From Rhodovulum visakhapatnamense (GTDB lineage Bacteria; Pseudomonadota; Alphaproteobacteria; Rhodobacterales; Rhodobacteraceae), in assembly GCF_004365965.1 (NCBI RefSeq), contig NZ_SOEB01000019.1, positions 1-64,000 of the forward strand: 64,000 nucleotides of DNA, written 5' to 3'. A program made the position numbers and the translations under genes. The notes under the pieces are model-generated. The model worked only from the letters and a program-made list of their open reading frames with translations. It was not told the DNA's origin and did no database searches. Of the stretch, positions 53,322 to 62,669 are shown in pieces; position 1 is the first letter of the stretch, and the number at the start of each line of letters is the position of its first letter.

Positions 53322-54460
53322 GCCCCCTCCTCGCGGCCACGCAGCCCGTCGAGCGTCGCGACGATGGCCGCCAGTTCGGCCGCGTCCGGCCCCTCGCCGC
53401 GCAGCTGGGTCAGGAAATCGCCGATCACCGCCAGCGGATCGTCAAGCGCCACGGGCGCCCCGCCCAGCGCCTTGACCTCGGGCGCCTGCATCTCGCGGGC
53501 ATAGGCCAGATCGCAGGCATTGGGAAAGACCGCGCGCAGCCGCCGCATCGCGTCGATCACCGGCGCCTCGTCGGTCAGGACGACGCGCAGGAAATCCTCC
53601 GTGGGCGGCAGGTGCAAAAGATCGGCATGGCGCCCCTCGATCACCCGGACGCCCCGGATCGGCCGGAACGGGATTGGCGCAATCCGGACCTCTCCGGCGC
53701 CGCCGATCTCGACCAGGCTCATGGATTTCTCTTCGCCCGCCTCGTCGAACCCGAAGGCCAGCGGCGCCCCGGCATAGCGGATCCCGGCGCGGCCCGCCGA
53801 TTGCGGGCGGTGAAGATGGCCCAGCGCCACGTACTGGGCGCCATCGAAAAGCTCGGCCCCGACCGTCTCGACACCGCCGATCCGTGCCAGCGGCCGTTCC
53901 GCATCGCTGACCGCAGCCCCGGCGACGGTGCCATGCGCGACGATGACCCAGCGCGCGCCCTCGGGCAGCGCAGCCCGGGCGGCGGCGATCTGGGCGCGCA
54001 TCACATCCTCGGGCGAGGCGAGGCTTTCGTCGCCGAAAGCCTCGCGCGCGGCATATTCCCAGGCGAAGGGCAGCGCCGAGATCGCCACAGCGCCATGCGC
54101 ATCCTCGAGGATCAGCGGCGGTTCCTCGGCCGCGACCGTGCCCCGGATCAGCGCGCGCGCGGTGTCGGTCATCACTGACATCGCCTCGATCCGGTCGCCG
54201 GAATCGTGATTTCCCGCGATCATCACCACCGCCGCGCCGGTTTCGGCCCGGATCCGGGCCAGGAAGGCGTTGAACTGGCGCACCGCGCTGGCGGACGGGG
54301 CCGCGCGGTCGAAGACATCGCCCGCGATCACCAGCGCGTCTACCTCATGGGCCGCCACCGCCGCCGCGATCTGGTCCAGCACGGCGTCATGGTCGGGCTC
54401 CAGCGAAATGCCGTTGAACTGGCGTCCAAGATGCAGGTCGGCGGTGTGGAGAAGTCGCAT
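53318..54460 (-). CDS. sbcD: Exonuclease subunit SbcD (Mre11-like nuclease)
   Basis: 380 residues. Metallophosphoesterase motifs: LHTADLHLGRQFNG at the start, VIAGDVFDRA, IAGNHDSGDR and ALGHLHRPQ. It is the Mn-dependent nuclease of the SbcCD complex. Start MRLLHTADLH at 54460; a seven-residue in-frame extension is less likely. Confidence 0.95.
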   Translation of the reverse strand: MRLLHTADLHLGRQFNGISLEPDHDAVLDQIAAAVAAHEVDALVIAGDVFDRAAPSASAVRQFNAFLARIRAETGAAVVMIAGNHDSGDRIEAMSVMTDTARALIRGTVAAEEPPLILEDAHGAVAISALPFAWEYAAREAFGDESLASPEDVMRAQIAAARAALPEGARWVIVAHGTVAGAAVSDAERPLARIGGVETVGAELFDGAQYVALGHLHRPQSAGRAGIRYAGAPLAFGFDEAGEEKSMSLVEIGGAGEVRIAPIPFRPIRGVRVIEGRHADLLHLPPTEDFLRVVLTDEAPVIDAMRRLRAVFPNACDLAYAREMQAPEVKALGGAPVALDDPLAVIGDFLTQLRGEGPDAAELAAIVATLDGLRGREEGA

Positions 54461-54533
54461 GCCGGCAATCCGTTCCGCCAATCGGGACAGAAGTCTAGGT
54501 GTAGAAGCGAAGGCCGGTCAAGCGGGCGCCAGC

Positions 54534-54710
54534 TCAGCGCATGAAGCGCGCGGCCTCGATCCAGTCGACCATGGCCATGTCGATCTGGCGCAGGATCTCG
54601 GCGGCGCGGTCGGGCTCGTTGCGGTTTTCCAGCGCGTCCAGCGCCATATGCAACGCCCGGTGCATCTGTTGCACCCCGTCGATCGCCTCGCGGCTGGCCA
54701 CAGGTTTCAT
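54534..54710 (-). CDS. 58-residue helical protein of unknown function
   Basis: MKPVASREAIDGVQQMHRAL begins a chain that looks fully helical and ends MVDWIEAARFMR. AGGAG lies eight bases before the ATG, and codon use resembles its neighbours. No signal peptide or cysteines. It stands between the PHP gene and sbcD, all on the minus strand. I do not recognise the family; the length and helix pattern suggest a small oligomeric or partner-binding protein. Confidence 0.65.
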   Translation of the reverse strand: MKPVASREAIDGVQQMHRALHMALDALENRNEPDRAAEILRQIDMAMVDWIEAARFMR

Positions 54711-54791
54711 GCCCGCTCCTGTCTTGTCTCCGGTCCCGAAGGGCAGAGATGGACCGGAACCCCGGTCCGAGGCAAGGCCGGAGGCAAGGGT

Positions 54792-55709
54792 TCAGCGCCA
54801 GATCGGGTTCGACCAGGCCCGCCGCCCCGCCGCGTCGATCGCCGTCACCCGCAGCCAGGGCGAACCGGCGCACCGCCCAAGCGGCACCCGCGCCCGGGTC
54901 ATCGCGGCCCCGTGGCAGGCCACCGCAGCCGAGCCCCGGCCCTGGACGATCACCGTCGAGACCGCCGAGCATGCCACCTCGACCGCCGCGCCATCCAGCG
55001 CGACCCCGCGCAGCTCGGGCCCCTGGGTCGCATAGAACCGCCCGGCCTTCAGCGCGGCCAGAAGCGGCTCGGGCGCGTTCTCTTCGGCCTTGACCATGAC
55101 CCAGCCGCCGAAATGGTCGGGCTCGGTGAAATGCGCGTCGTCGGTGGCGATCAGGCTCAGCCGCCGGCCCTCGGTCAGCAGCAGATCGGCGATGCCGAAG
55201 CCGTCGGCCCGGTCGCTGCCGACGGCGCAGCCGTGATTGTAGACCTCGACCGCATGGGCGGCCTCGATCCCGCGTGCATCGGCCAGCGTCAGCCCCGACC
55301 ATTGCGGGTGGGCGATGGCCACGAATGCCCCGGCCGCGGCGGCCCGGGCGGCGATGGCGGCGCCGGTTTCCTGACCCTCGGCAGGGGCGAAATCGGGCGC
55401 GTGGCCCGGCGCGAAATCGGCGGGCAGCCCCACGGCCAGGATATGCCAGAGCTCGCCATTGGCCATCGCACCCGAATGCAGTTCGGCCCCCAGAAGGGTG
55501 GTGAAGCCTGCGCCCCGGAACGGACGGGTGTCGGCCACCGGATATCCGTAGAGCCCGATGAAATGATCGGTCAGCGCAATGAAATCGTAGCCTTGCGCGG
55601 CATAGCGGCGACAGACCTCGGCGGGCGGCAGCACCCCGTCCGAAAGCGTGGAATGGGTGTGCAGGTTGCCGCGAAAGAACCGCCCGGGCGCGGTGAAGGC
55701 ATCGGTCAT
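54792..55709 (-). CDS. PHP-domain phosphoesterase
   Basis: 305 residues. PHP metal motifs: GNLHTHSTLSDG at 14-25, IALTDHF, LLGAELHSG and VAIAHPQW, with TDDAHF later. Such domains use a trinuclear metal site to hydrolyse phosphoesters; the substrate is unknown. A small beta-rich tail follows (about 225-305). The ATG overlaps the stop of the ABC permease by four bases, so it is the last gene of the importer operon and may act on the imported compound. Confidence 0.85.
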   Translation of the reverse strand: MTDAFTAPGRFFRGNLHTHSTLSDGVLPPAEVCRRYAAQGYDFIALTDHFIGLYGYPVADTRPFRGAGFTTLLGAELHSGAMANGELWHILAVGLPADFAPGHAPDFAPAEGQETGAAIAARAAAAGAFVAIAHPQWSGLTLADARGIEAAHAVEVYNHGCAVGSDRADGFGIADLLLTEGRRLSLIATDDAHFTEPDHFGGWVMVKAEENAPEPLLAALKAGRFYATQGPELRGVALDGAAVEVACSAVSTVIVQGRGSAAVACHGAAMTRARVPLGRCAGSPWLRVTAIDAAGRRAWSNPIWR

Positions 55710-56509
55710 GTCGCTTGCTCCGCCGCGCGCCGCTCGTGCGCCTTCAGCGCCGCCCAGGCCAGCGCGAAGGCGACGGTGGCCAGAATGAACAGGATCCCCA
55801 GCGCATTGATCGCGGGCGAGAGCCCGAAGCGCATGCGCGAGCCGATCTCGGTCACCAGGGTGTGTTCGCCGCCGATGGCGAACATGGTGGTGTTGTAGTT
55901 CTCGAAGCTCTGCAGGAAGGCGATGACGGCGGCGGTCAGGATCGTCGGGCGCAGGAACGGCAGGGTGATCCGGCGAAACGCCTGGAAGGGCGTCGCCCCA
56001 AGATCAAGCGCCGCCTCTTCCAGCGCCCCGTCCTGACGTTGCAGCCGGGCCATGAACATCAGCATGGTATAGGAGGCGATGAAGGTGGTCTGGGCAAGGA
56101 TCGCGGTGAACAGCCCGGCCGAGACGTCGAGCCCGCGCCAGAAGATCACGGTCGAGATCCCCAGGATGATGCCGGGCGTCAGGAGCGGCGAGACCATAGC
56201 GGTGTAAAGCACCCCCGCCGCCCGGCTGCCGAGCCGCCCCAGCAGCAGCGCCCCGGCCAGCCCCATCGGCAAAGCCAGCGCGATCACCGCGCCGGCGATC
56301 AGCACCGAATTGGCCAGACCCGACCACATCCGTCGGTCCTGCCAGAGCTCGGTGAACCAGTGCAGGGTAAAGCCCTTCCAGACCGTGACCGAGGGCGGCG
56401 AATAGTCGTTGAAGCCCGCCGCCACCATGATCGCGAGCGGCAGGAACATGTAGAGGAAGAAGACCCCCATATAGATCCGCAGAAGAAGGCCGCTGCCGGT
56501 TCGCGTCAT
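55706..56509 (-). CDS. ABC transporter permease, PotC type
   Basis: 267 residues, about six membrane segments. The coupling loop ALEEAALDLGATPFQAFRRITLPF is the EAA motif. It pairs with the upstream permease. Overlaps of four bases with both neighbours show a tightly coupled operon. Family members import polyamines, opines or related cations. Confidence 0.9.
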   Translation of the reverse strand: MTRTGSGLLLRIYMGVFFLYMFLPLAIMVAAGFNDYSPPSVTVWKGFTLHWFTELWQDRRMWSGLANSVLIAGAVIALALPMGLAGALLLGRLGSRAAGVLYTAMVSPLLTPGIILGISTVIFWRGLDVSAGLFTAILAQTTFIASYTMLMFMARLQRQDGALEEAALDLGATPFQAFRRITLPFLRPTILTAAVIAFLQSFENYNTTMFAIGGEHTLVTEIGSRMRFGLSPAINALGILFILATVAFALAWAALKAHERRAAEQAT

Positions 56510-57541
56510 TTCGCGATGTCCCTCAGCCGGACCTTCAGCAGGCGCATCATCAGGAAGACGAAGCCGGTGCAGACCGCCAGCAGGCTGACCGCATAGGCCG
56601 CGCCCACGTTCCAGTCGGACGCCTGGAAGAAGCGGTTGTAGACAAGCTGCGCGAACCAGGGCGCCGCGGTGCCGCGGGTCATGATATAGGGCACCGAATA
56701 GGACCCGGCCGACAGCATGAAGGTCATGATGCAGCCGACCGCGATGCCGGGCCGCGCATGGGGCAGCACGATGCGGCGGTGGATCTGCCAGGTCTTCGCG
56801 CCCAGGTCGCGCGCCGCCTCGATCTGGTTCATGTCCAGCGTTTCCAGCACGTTATAAAGCGGGAAGACCATGAACAGGATATAGGCATAGACCATCGCCA
56901 CGAAGACGCCCGACCCGCTTTCGAGAAACGGCACCGGGCCGATTCCCAGCAGCCCCAGCGCCGCGTTGAGCGGCCCGCCATAATTCAGGATCATCTGCCA
57001 GGCAAAGACCCTGAGCAACTCGTTGATGGCATAGGGGATGACGAGGGCCAGCATGATCAGCGCAGCCCGGCGCGGCGGTTCCAGCTTGGCGATGGCGAAG
57101 GCGATCGGATAGCAGACCGCGAAGGCGATGGCCGTGACCGCCAGCGCGGCCAGGATCGTCTTGGCGAAGATCCGCAGATGCGCCTGGCCCATCTGGGCGT
57201 AGTTCGTCAGGGTCCAGGTCCTGACCGGGGTGCTTTCCCGGGTCTCCAGATCGGCGATCTCTGCCGCAACGGCCGCGCGCTCGGCGTCGATCTGCGCGAG
57301 CTTCGCGTCGGTCGCGGACGGCGTGCTGAGCGTCCGTGCCGCCGCGCGATCGAGCGCCAGCATGTCGAGCCGGTTGTAAAGCCGGTCGATCTGCACCGAC
57401 AGCTCGTCCGCGCCCGCCGGGCGGTCCATCTTCCACAGCGACTGCTCGATCATGATGACCTGCGGCGCGGCGATCAGGCCCAGCACCCAGATCCCGGTCA
57501 AAAGCACGATCAGCGCCGCCAGCGGCGCGCCGAAGCTGCGC

Positions 57542-57555
<14 letters not shown>
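56506..57555 (-). CDS. ABC transporter permease, PotB type, with periplasmic insertion
   Basis: 349 residues. The EAA loop QIEAARDLGAKTWQIHRRIVLPH and six main membrane segments follow the PotB plan. Between the first segment and the rest, residues about 40-110 form a charged, Ala-rich stretch (SVQIDRLYNRLDMLALDRAA and KLAQIDAERAAVAAEIADLE) that looks like a coiled-coil hairpin on the periplasmic side; this makes the protein longer than E. coli PotB (about 285). Confidence 0.88.
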
Positions 57556-58645
<1,090 letters not shown>

Positions 58646-58704
58646 GCAGGGTCGGTCCGCGTGAAAGGGCGCGGGAGGATCGCCCCCCGCGCCTGGCCTG
58701 TGGA

Positions 58705-59835
58705 TCAGGCGTTGGTCAGCTTTTCGACATATTCCTCGCGCACCGCCGAGAACCACGGCGTGAACATCGGCCACCACCAGAGATTGTCGATGGCATCGCC
58801 CGGATAGGCATAGGCGAAGGCTTCCTTGTTGGCATCGCTCAGATGCTCGGCGGCGCCCATGGCGGCCGAGTTGTAGCCGGTGGCATTCGCGAACATGCCG
58901 CCCACTTCGGGCGTCAGCAGGAAGTTGAGGAATTCATAGGCCTGCTCGACGTTCTCGGCGCCCGACGGGATCGCGGCGGTGTCCATCCAGGCCAGCGCAC
59001 CTTCCTTCGGCGCGCCATAGCGCCATTTCGGATCGGTATCGGTATGCAGCTTGATGCCGGTCGTGTCCCAGGTCTGGCCGATGGTGCAGCCGCCATCGGT
59101 GAAGGCCGAGGTCGCCTCGGTCGCGTTGTTCCAGAACGCGCCGATATTGCTTTTGTGCGCCTTCACGAACTCGATGCAGGCATCGAAGATGCGGCGATTG
59201 TCGGCCTCGGTCTTGTAGACGTCCATGCCGCGGTTCGAGGGCAGCTCGCCGATGGCGTCGAGGTAGATCGCAAGGCTCGTCAGCACCGATTTCTGCCGCA
59301 TCGCCACCTTGCCCGCCAGCCCGTCGGCCCAGAGATGGCCATAGGACAGCTCGCCCGGCGCGATGTCGAGGGCGCTCGAATCCCAGGTGATGCCCTCGGT
59401 GCCCCAGTCGAAGGGCACCAGATAGCGCTTGCCGCGATGGGCCGCGCCCAGTTCCAGCGAGGACCGCCACAACGCGGGCTGGATGCGTTCGACCTTCAGC
59501 CGGCTTTCGTCGATCTCGGCCAGCAGGCCGCCCTCGTCATAGTTCGGGCGGGTGTCGATCGACGGAAACAGGATGTCGAAGCCCTTGCCGCCCGCGGCGC
59601 GCAGCTTCGAGGCGGCTTCTTCGTTCGAACCGTAGGTCGAGACGTTGACCTTGATGCCGGTGGCGTCGGTGAAGGCGGCCGGGATCTCGCCGTTCTGGAA
59701 GTAGTCGCCCCAGGCAAAGACATTGACCTCGCCCGACGAGGCCAGCGCGCGGCGCGCGATCAGGGGCGCTGCCAGCGCGGCGGCGCCGGTCGCCAGAACG
59801 GCGCGGCGCGAGAGAGGAAGAACCGTCGATTTCAT
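58705..59835 (-). CDS. Periplasmic substrate-binding protein, PotD/PotF type, Tat-exported
   Basis: 376 residues. The N-terminus has S-R10-R11-A-V-L followed by a hydrophobic stretch and ALAS, a twin-arginine signal, unusual for this family. The mature part starts EVNVFAWGDYFQNGEIPAAF, the polyamine-binding-protein opening. The ligand (putrescine, spermidine, opine or another amine) cannot be fixed from sequence. AGGAG precedes the ATG. First gene of a five-gene operon ending with the PHP gene. Confidence 0.88.
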   Translation of the reverse strand: MKSTVLPLSRRAVLATGAAALAAPLIARRALASSGEVNVFAWGDYFQNGEIPAAFTDATGIKVNVSTYGSNEEAASKLRAAGGKGFDILFPSIDTRPNYDEGGLLAEIDESRLKVERIQPALWRSSLELGAAHRGKRYLVPFDWGTEGITWDSSALDIAPGELSYGHLWADGLAGKVAMRQKSVLTSLAIYLDAIGELPSNRGMDVYKTEADNRRIFDACIEFVKAHKSNIGAFWNNATEATSAFTDGGCTIGQTWDTTGIKLHTDTDPKWRYGAPKEGALAWMDTAAIPSGAENVEQAYEFLNFLLTPEVGGMFANATGYNSAAMGAAEHLSDANKEAFAYAYPGDAIDNLWWWPMFTPWFSAVREEYVEKLTNA

Positions 59836-59998
59836 GTCGTATCTCCTGACAGGTCGCGGAAGGCGGCCGCGCAACCCGCGGCCGGTTGCGACGCCGTTAA
59901 CCGCTGCATGTGACAGGCATATGTCGTCCGGCCCGGGACGGCTGCGGCACCGGAACGCGGCAAGTGCGCTCCGGCACCGCCTTCTTCGCCCCTGGCGT

Positions 59999-60030
59999 GC
60001 GGCGCGGCGGAGGGGGGACCGCCGCGCCGC
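59999..60030 (-). terminator. Strong hairpin after the sigma-factor operon
   Basis: GCGGCGCGGCGG pairs with CCGCCGCGCCGC (12 base pairs) three bases beyond the last gene of the minus-strand sigma-factor unit. No T-run follows. The bases 59836-59998 hold no evident gene. Confidence 0.5.
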
Positions 60031-60032
60031 GC

Positions 60033-60446
60033 TCAGTTCAGGGGCGCGCCGGATGCCCGCGCGCCAAGCGCGTCGAGCACCGTTTCCTGGGTCAGATCGA
60101 GCAGCGCATTGAGGTCGCGGCGAAAGCCGCGCATCGCCTCTTCGGTCGCGGCGCGGTCGAAGGGCTCGGCCGCGCCCCGCGCCACGACCTCGGCCCGCGC
60201 CGCCACCGCCGCCGCAAGCGCCGGGTCGATCCGGTCGCGCCGCGCCTCCAGCGCGCGGCGCAGGTCGCGGCGGATCTCGGCCGGGAAGACCACGCTTTGC
60301 GCAGCCGCGGCCTCGCCCAGCAGTGCCGTCTTGACCCGCTGCAGTTTCAGCGCCCCACCCAGCGCCACGGCATTGCCCAGAAGCGACAGCGCCAGTACCG
60401 CGACCAGCGCGACCCGTCCGGCGGACATGCCCCGAACTCTTGCCAT
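60033..60446 (-). CDS. CnrX/ZraP-like periplasmic sensor-type protein
   Basis: 137 residues: one N-terminal membrane anchor (about 10-32) and a helical, Ala/Arg-rich periplasmic part with ALEARRDRIDPALAAAVAAR and FRRDLNALLDLTQETVL, the helical-hairpin pattern of CnrX/ZraP-like proteins. Unlike metal-binding members it contains no His and no Cys, so classic metal sensing is unlikely. GGAGGG precedes the ATG, which overlaps the preceding stop by one base. Placement after a sigma factor and membrane protein resembles the CnrYXH system. Confidence 0.75.
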   Translation of the reverse strand: MARVRGMSAGRVALVAVLALSLLGNAVALGGALKLQRVKTALLGEAAAAQSVVFPAEIRRDLRRALEARRDRIDPALAAAVAARAEVVARGAAEPFDRAATEEAMRGFRRDLNALLDLTQETVLDALGARASGAPLN

Positions 60447-60778
60447 CAGAACCCTCCGATCCCGGCCGAAAGATCGCCGAGCAGCGCCCAGAGGATCAGC
60501 TCTTCGCCGCTGGCCCCGGGCAGCAGCGCATATCCCAGAGCTGCCGCCGCCAGCAACAGCCCGCCGAAGCCCGCCGCCCAGGGCAGCGGCTCGGACAGCA
60601 CCTCGCCCGCGCCCGGCCCCCGGGCCGGGGGCTCGGCCAGCCGGCTCAGCACCGCGCGCGACAGCTCGGCGGTGTCCTCGTCCTCCGGCCGGGCCAGAAG
60701 CCGGGCCAGATCGCTGTCGAACCGGGCAGGGTCCGGGCGGGCCGGTTCGGCCTCGGGGCGTTCGGGATTGCGGGTCAT
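60446..60778 (-). CDS. Short membrane protein, probable anti-sigma factor
   Basis: 110 residues. An acidic/arginine-rich cytoplasmic part (1-65, with LARLLARPEDEDTAELSRAV) is followed by two hydrophobic segments (about 68-88 and 93-110). The N-terminal helix could hold the sigma factor, as CnrY does. It overlaps the sigma gene by four bases and the CnrX-like gene by one. Assignment rests on context; sequence similarity to known anti-sigma factors is weak. Confidence 0.65.
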   Translation of the reverse strand: MTRNPERPEAEPARPDPARFDSDLARLLARPEDEDTAELSRAVLSRLAEPPARGPGAGEVLSEPLPWAAGFGGLLLAAAALGYALLPGASGEELILWALLGDLSAGIGGF

Positions 60779-61335
60779 CTGTGGTCCTCCCTGTCGACTG
60801 TCGCCCGCAACGCGGCGCGGGCCCGTACCAGAAGCTGTTCGGCCGCCCCGGCGCTGATGCCGAGCGTCCGCGCGATTTCGGCGGTGCCGAGCTCCCCCGC
60901 GGCACGCAGCAGGATGGCCTGGCGCTGGCGCGCGGGCAGCGCCCGGATCGCGGCCCGAACCCGGGCCAGACGCTGGCGCGCCGCGACCGTGGCCTCGGCG
61001 CCCGGTGCCTCGTCCTCGGGTTCGGCGACGGCGTCGATCCCGACGAACCGCCGGAACCGGCCGCGCCGGTTGCGGTCGATGCAGATCCGCAGCGCGATCC
61101 GGTACAGCCAGGCCGCGACGCTGCCCCGGCCCGGATCGTACAGCCCGGCGCGGTGCCAGGCCCGCAGGAACACCTCCTGGGTCACGTCTTCCGCCTCCGA
61201 TCCGACCGTCAGCGCCTGCGCGGCATAGCGCCGGAGCCCCGGTCCGAACAGCGTCACCAGCCGGGCCAGCGCGCCGCGCTCGCCCCGGGCCAGCGCCGCC
61301 ATCAGCGCCTCTGCCTCGTCCTGCCGCGGGTCCAT
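60775..61335 (-). CDS. ECF-type RNA polymerase sigma factor
   Basis: 186 residues. Region 2 reads EDVTQEVFLRAWHRAGLYDP and region 4 LPARQRQAILLRAAGELGTAEIARTLGISAGAAEQLLVRA. No sigma regions 1 or 3, as in ECF factors. It probably responds through the coupled membrane and periplasmic proteins. The ATG at 61335 has no strong Shine-Dalgarno; a long upstream extension of the frame is not supported. Confidence 0.9.
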   Translation of the reverse strand: MDPRQDEAEALMAALARGERGALARLVTLFGPGLRRYAAQALTVGSEAEDVTQEVFLRAWHRAGLYDPGRGSVAAWLYRIALRICIDRNRRGRFRRFVGIDAVAEPEDEAPGAEATVAARQRLARVRAAIRALPARQRQAILLRAAGELGTAEIARTLGISAGAAEQLLVRARAALRATVDREDHR

Positions 61336-61391
61336 GCCCGGCTGCCACCGGCCCCCGATGCGGCGGATCGCGCCGCACCGGAACGCCACCC

Positions 61392-61697
61392 CTACCGCGA
61401 CACGGTCACGGTGCGGGACTGGCCGCGGGTCTGACCGTTCGGCCCGGTCCGATCGACCGTGGTGGTCGAGCTTCCAGGCTCGGAGGTCCGGAACCGGGTC
61501 TTCGAGCCGGTCTGTCCGTTCGCCCCGGTCGCGGTTGTGGTTGTTTCGCAATTGGCCGCGCCATTGCCGCGCAGACAGGTGCGGTCCTTGCTGAGGGTAG
61601 CGCCATTGGCGCCCGTCACAGTGACGCTTTGGCCAAGCGCGGGCAGCGCCACGCCAAGCGGCAGGGTCAGGGCAAGAACAAGGGTCAGGGATCGCAT
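61392..61697 (-). CDS. Small secreted Thr/Gly-rich repeat protein
   Basis: 101 residues. Signal peptide (1-23) then three imperfect repeats of about 28 residues built on TG[AP]NG[AQ]T (T28, T57, T84). Cysteines at 41 and 50 may pair. The first six residues MRSLTL and 17 bases of DNA are shared with the EF-hand gene next to it. Lies directly upstream of the sigma gene on the same strand. Function unknown. Confidence 0.65.
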   Translation of the reverse strand: MRSLTLVLALTLPLGVALPALGQSVTVTGANGATLSKDRTCLRGNGAANCETTTTATGANGQTGSKTRFRTSEPGSSTTTVDRTGPNGQTRGQSRTVTVSR

Positions 61698-61726
61698 GGG
61701 ATGTCTCCTTTCCGGTCAGTCGGGGA

Positions 61727-62116
61727 TCAACCGCGGCCGCGCGACAGCGCCCGGGTCAGGCGGGCCAGTTCGTCGCCGGACAGCACGCCGTCGCCATTGC
61801 GGTCGAGCTTGCCGAAGGCGCGACCGGCGGCCACGAACTCGGCCTCGGTGACAACGCCGTCGCCATTGGTGTCGCGGCTCATCGCCCGGCCGCCGTCGCC
61901 ACGGCCCTTGTCCGCGCCAGACAGCTCGGCCGCGTCGAGCCGGCCATCGCCATTGCCGTCAAGCCGGGCAAAAGCCTCTTTCTGCAGCGTTTCGAACTCG
62001 GTACGCGACAGGGCGCCATCGCCGTTCCGGTCGTAAGCGGCCAGCAGATCGGATTGCGCCAGGGCCGGGGCGGCAAGGCCTGCGGCACAGACCGCCGCCA
62101 GGGTCAGGGATCGCAT
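61727..62116 (-). CDS. Secreted four-EF-hand protein
   Basis: 129 residues. Signal peptide (1-20, ending ALA). Four canonical 12-residue calcium loops: D29-E40, D53-E64, D82-E93 and D105-E116, each D-x-N-G-D-G with Glu at position 12. It should bind calcium in the periplasm or outside the cell. AAGGAG precedes the ATG. First gene of the minus-strand run that leads into the sigma-factor unit. Confidence 0.88.
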   Translation of the reverse strand: MRSLTLAAVCAAGLAAPALAQSDLLAAYDRNGDGALSRTEFETLQKEAFARLDGNGDGRLDAAELSGADKGRGDGGRAMSRDTNGDGVVTEAEFVAAGRAFGKLDRNGDGVLSGDELARLTRALSRGRG

Positions 62117-62288
62117 CGGGGTCTCCTTCGATTGCGTCGATACCTTCCAATACGCAGGCCGCGCGCCCTTCCTACGCGCCGGCCCGGTTTTTTCCGAAGG
62201 TCGGCTCCCGGACCGGCACTCGGCGGGCTCTCGCCCGGCAGGCCCGGTCCCGGCCAACCCCAACTATCCCTGGAGTTCGGAGGATCGG

Positions 62289-62313
62289 AAAACAGTCCGG
62301 GGGGACTGTTTTT
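62289..62313. terminator. Rho-independent terminator (works in both directions)
   Basis: AAAACAGTCC (62289-62298) pairs with GGACTGTTTT (62303-62312) over GGGG, followed by T. A-rich on one side and T-rich on the other, so it can end transcripts from either side. Just ahead of the transposase remnant. Confidence 0.7.
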
Positions 62314-62330
62314 CCCGGGCGGCGGACAGG

Positions 62331-62605
62331 TCGAACGGATGCACCGCACGATCAGGGAGGGTGAAGCGGATCAGGCGAGGCGCCAGTGGCGCGTCTTCCC
62401 GCTGAACGTCAATCGGGACCATCACGACAGCCACGACCAGCTCCGCCCCCACCTCGCGGACTTGATGGCAGCTTACAACTTCGCGCGCCGCCTCAAGACC
62501 ATCGACGGGCTCACGCCCTGCGAATACATCTGCAGGATCCGGACATCAGAGCCGGACAGATTCATCTTGAACCCGATCCACGAGATGCCGGGACCGAACA
62601 TCTAG
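62331..62605 (+). pseudogene. IS481-family transposase remnant (C-terminal part)
   Basis: The frame ending at 62605 reads QVERMHRTIRE, then about 20 unrelated residues, then HDSHDQLRPHLADLMAAYNF and LKTIDGLTPCEYICRIRTSE with FILNPIHEMPGPNI. This matches the end of IS481-type integrase-core transposases, with an insertion or scrambled stretch after TIRE. The catalytic DDE core upstream is missing, and no terminal inverted repeats were seen. A dead fragment. Confidence 0.8.
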
Positions 62606-62669
62606 GCGCGGCCCTGCGGCCCGGCTATCCAGAGGCAAACAGGAACGCACCGCGCGGGAGGCCCGGACC

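Noticed and set aside
49812-53504. Open frame of 1230 codons on the plus strand opposite sbcC
   Set aside because: Arg/Gly/Pro-rich shadow of sbcC, whose ATPase and zinc-hook motifs are clear on the other strand.
54270-55898. Plus-strand open frame of 542 codons over the PHP gene
   Set aside because: Antisense to the PHP gene with its intact metal motifs; no recognisable domain.
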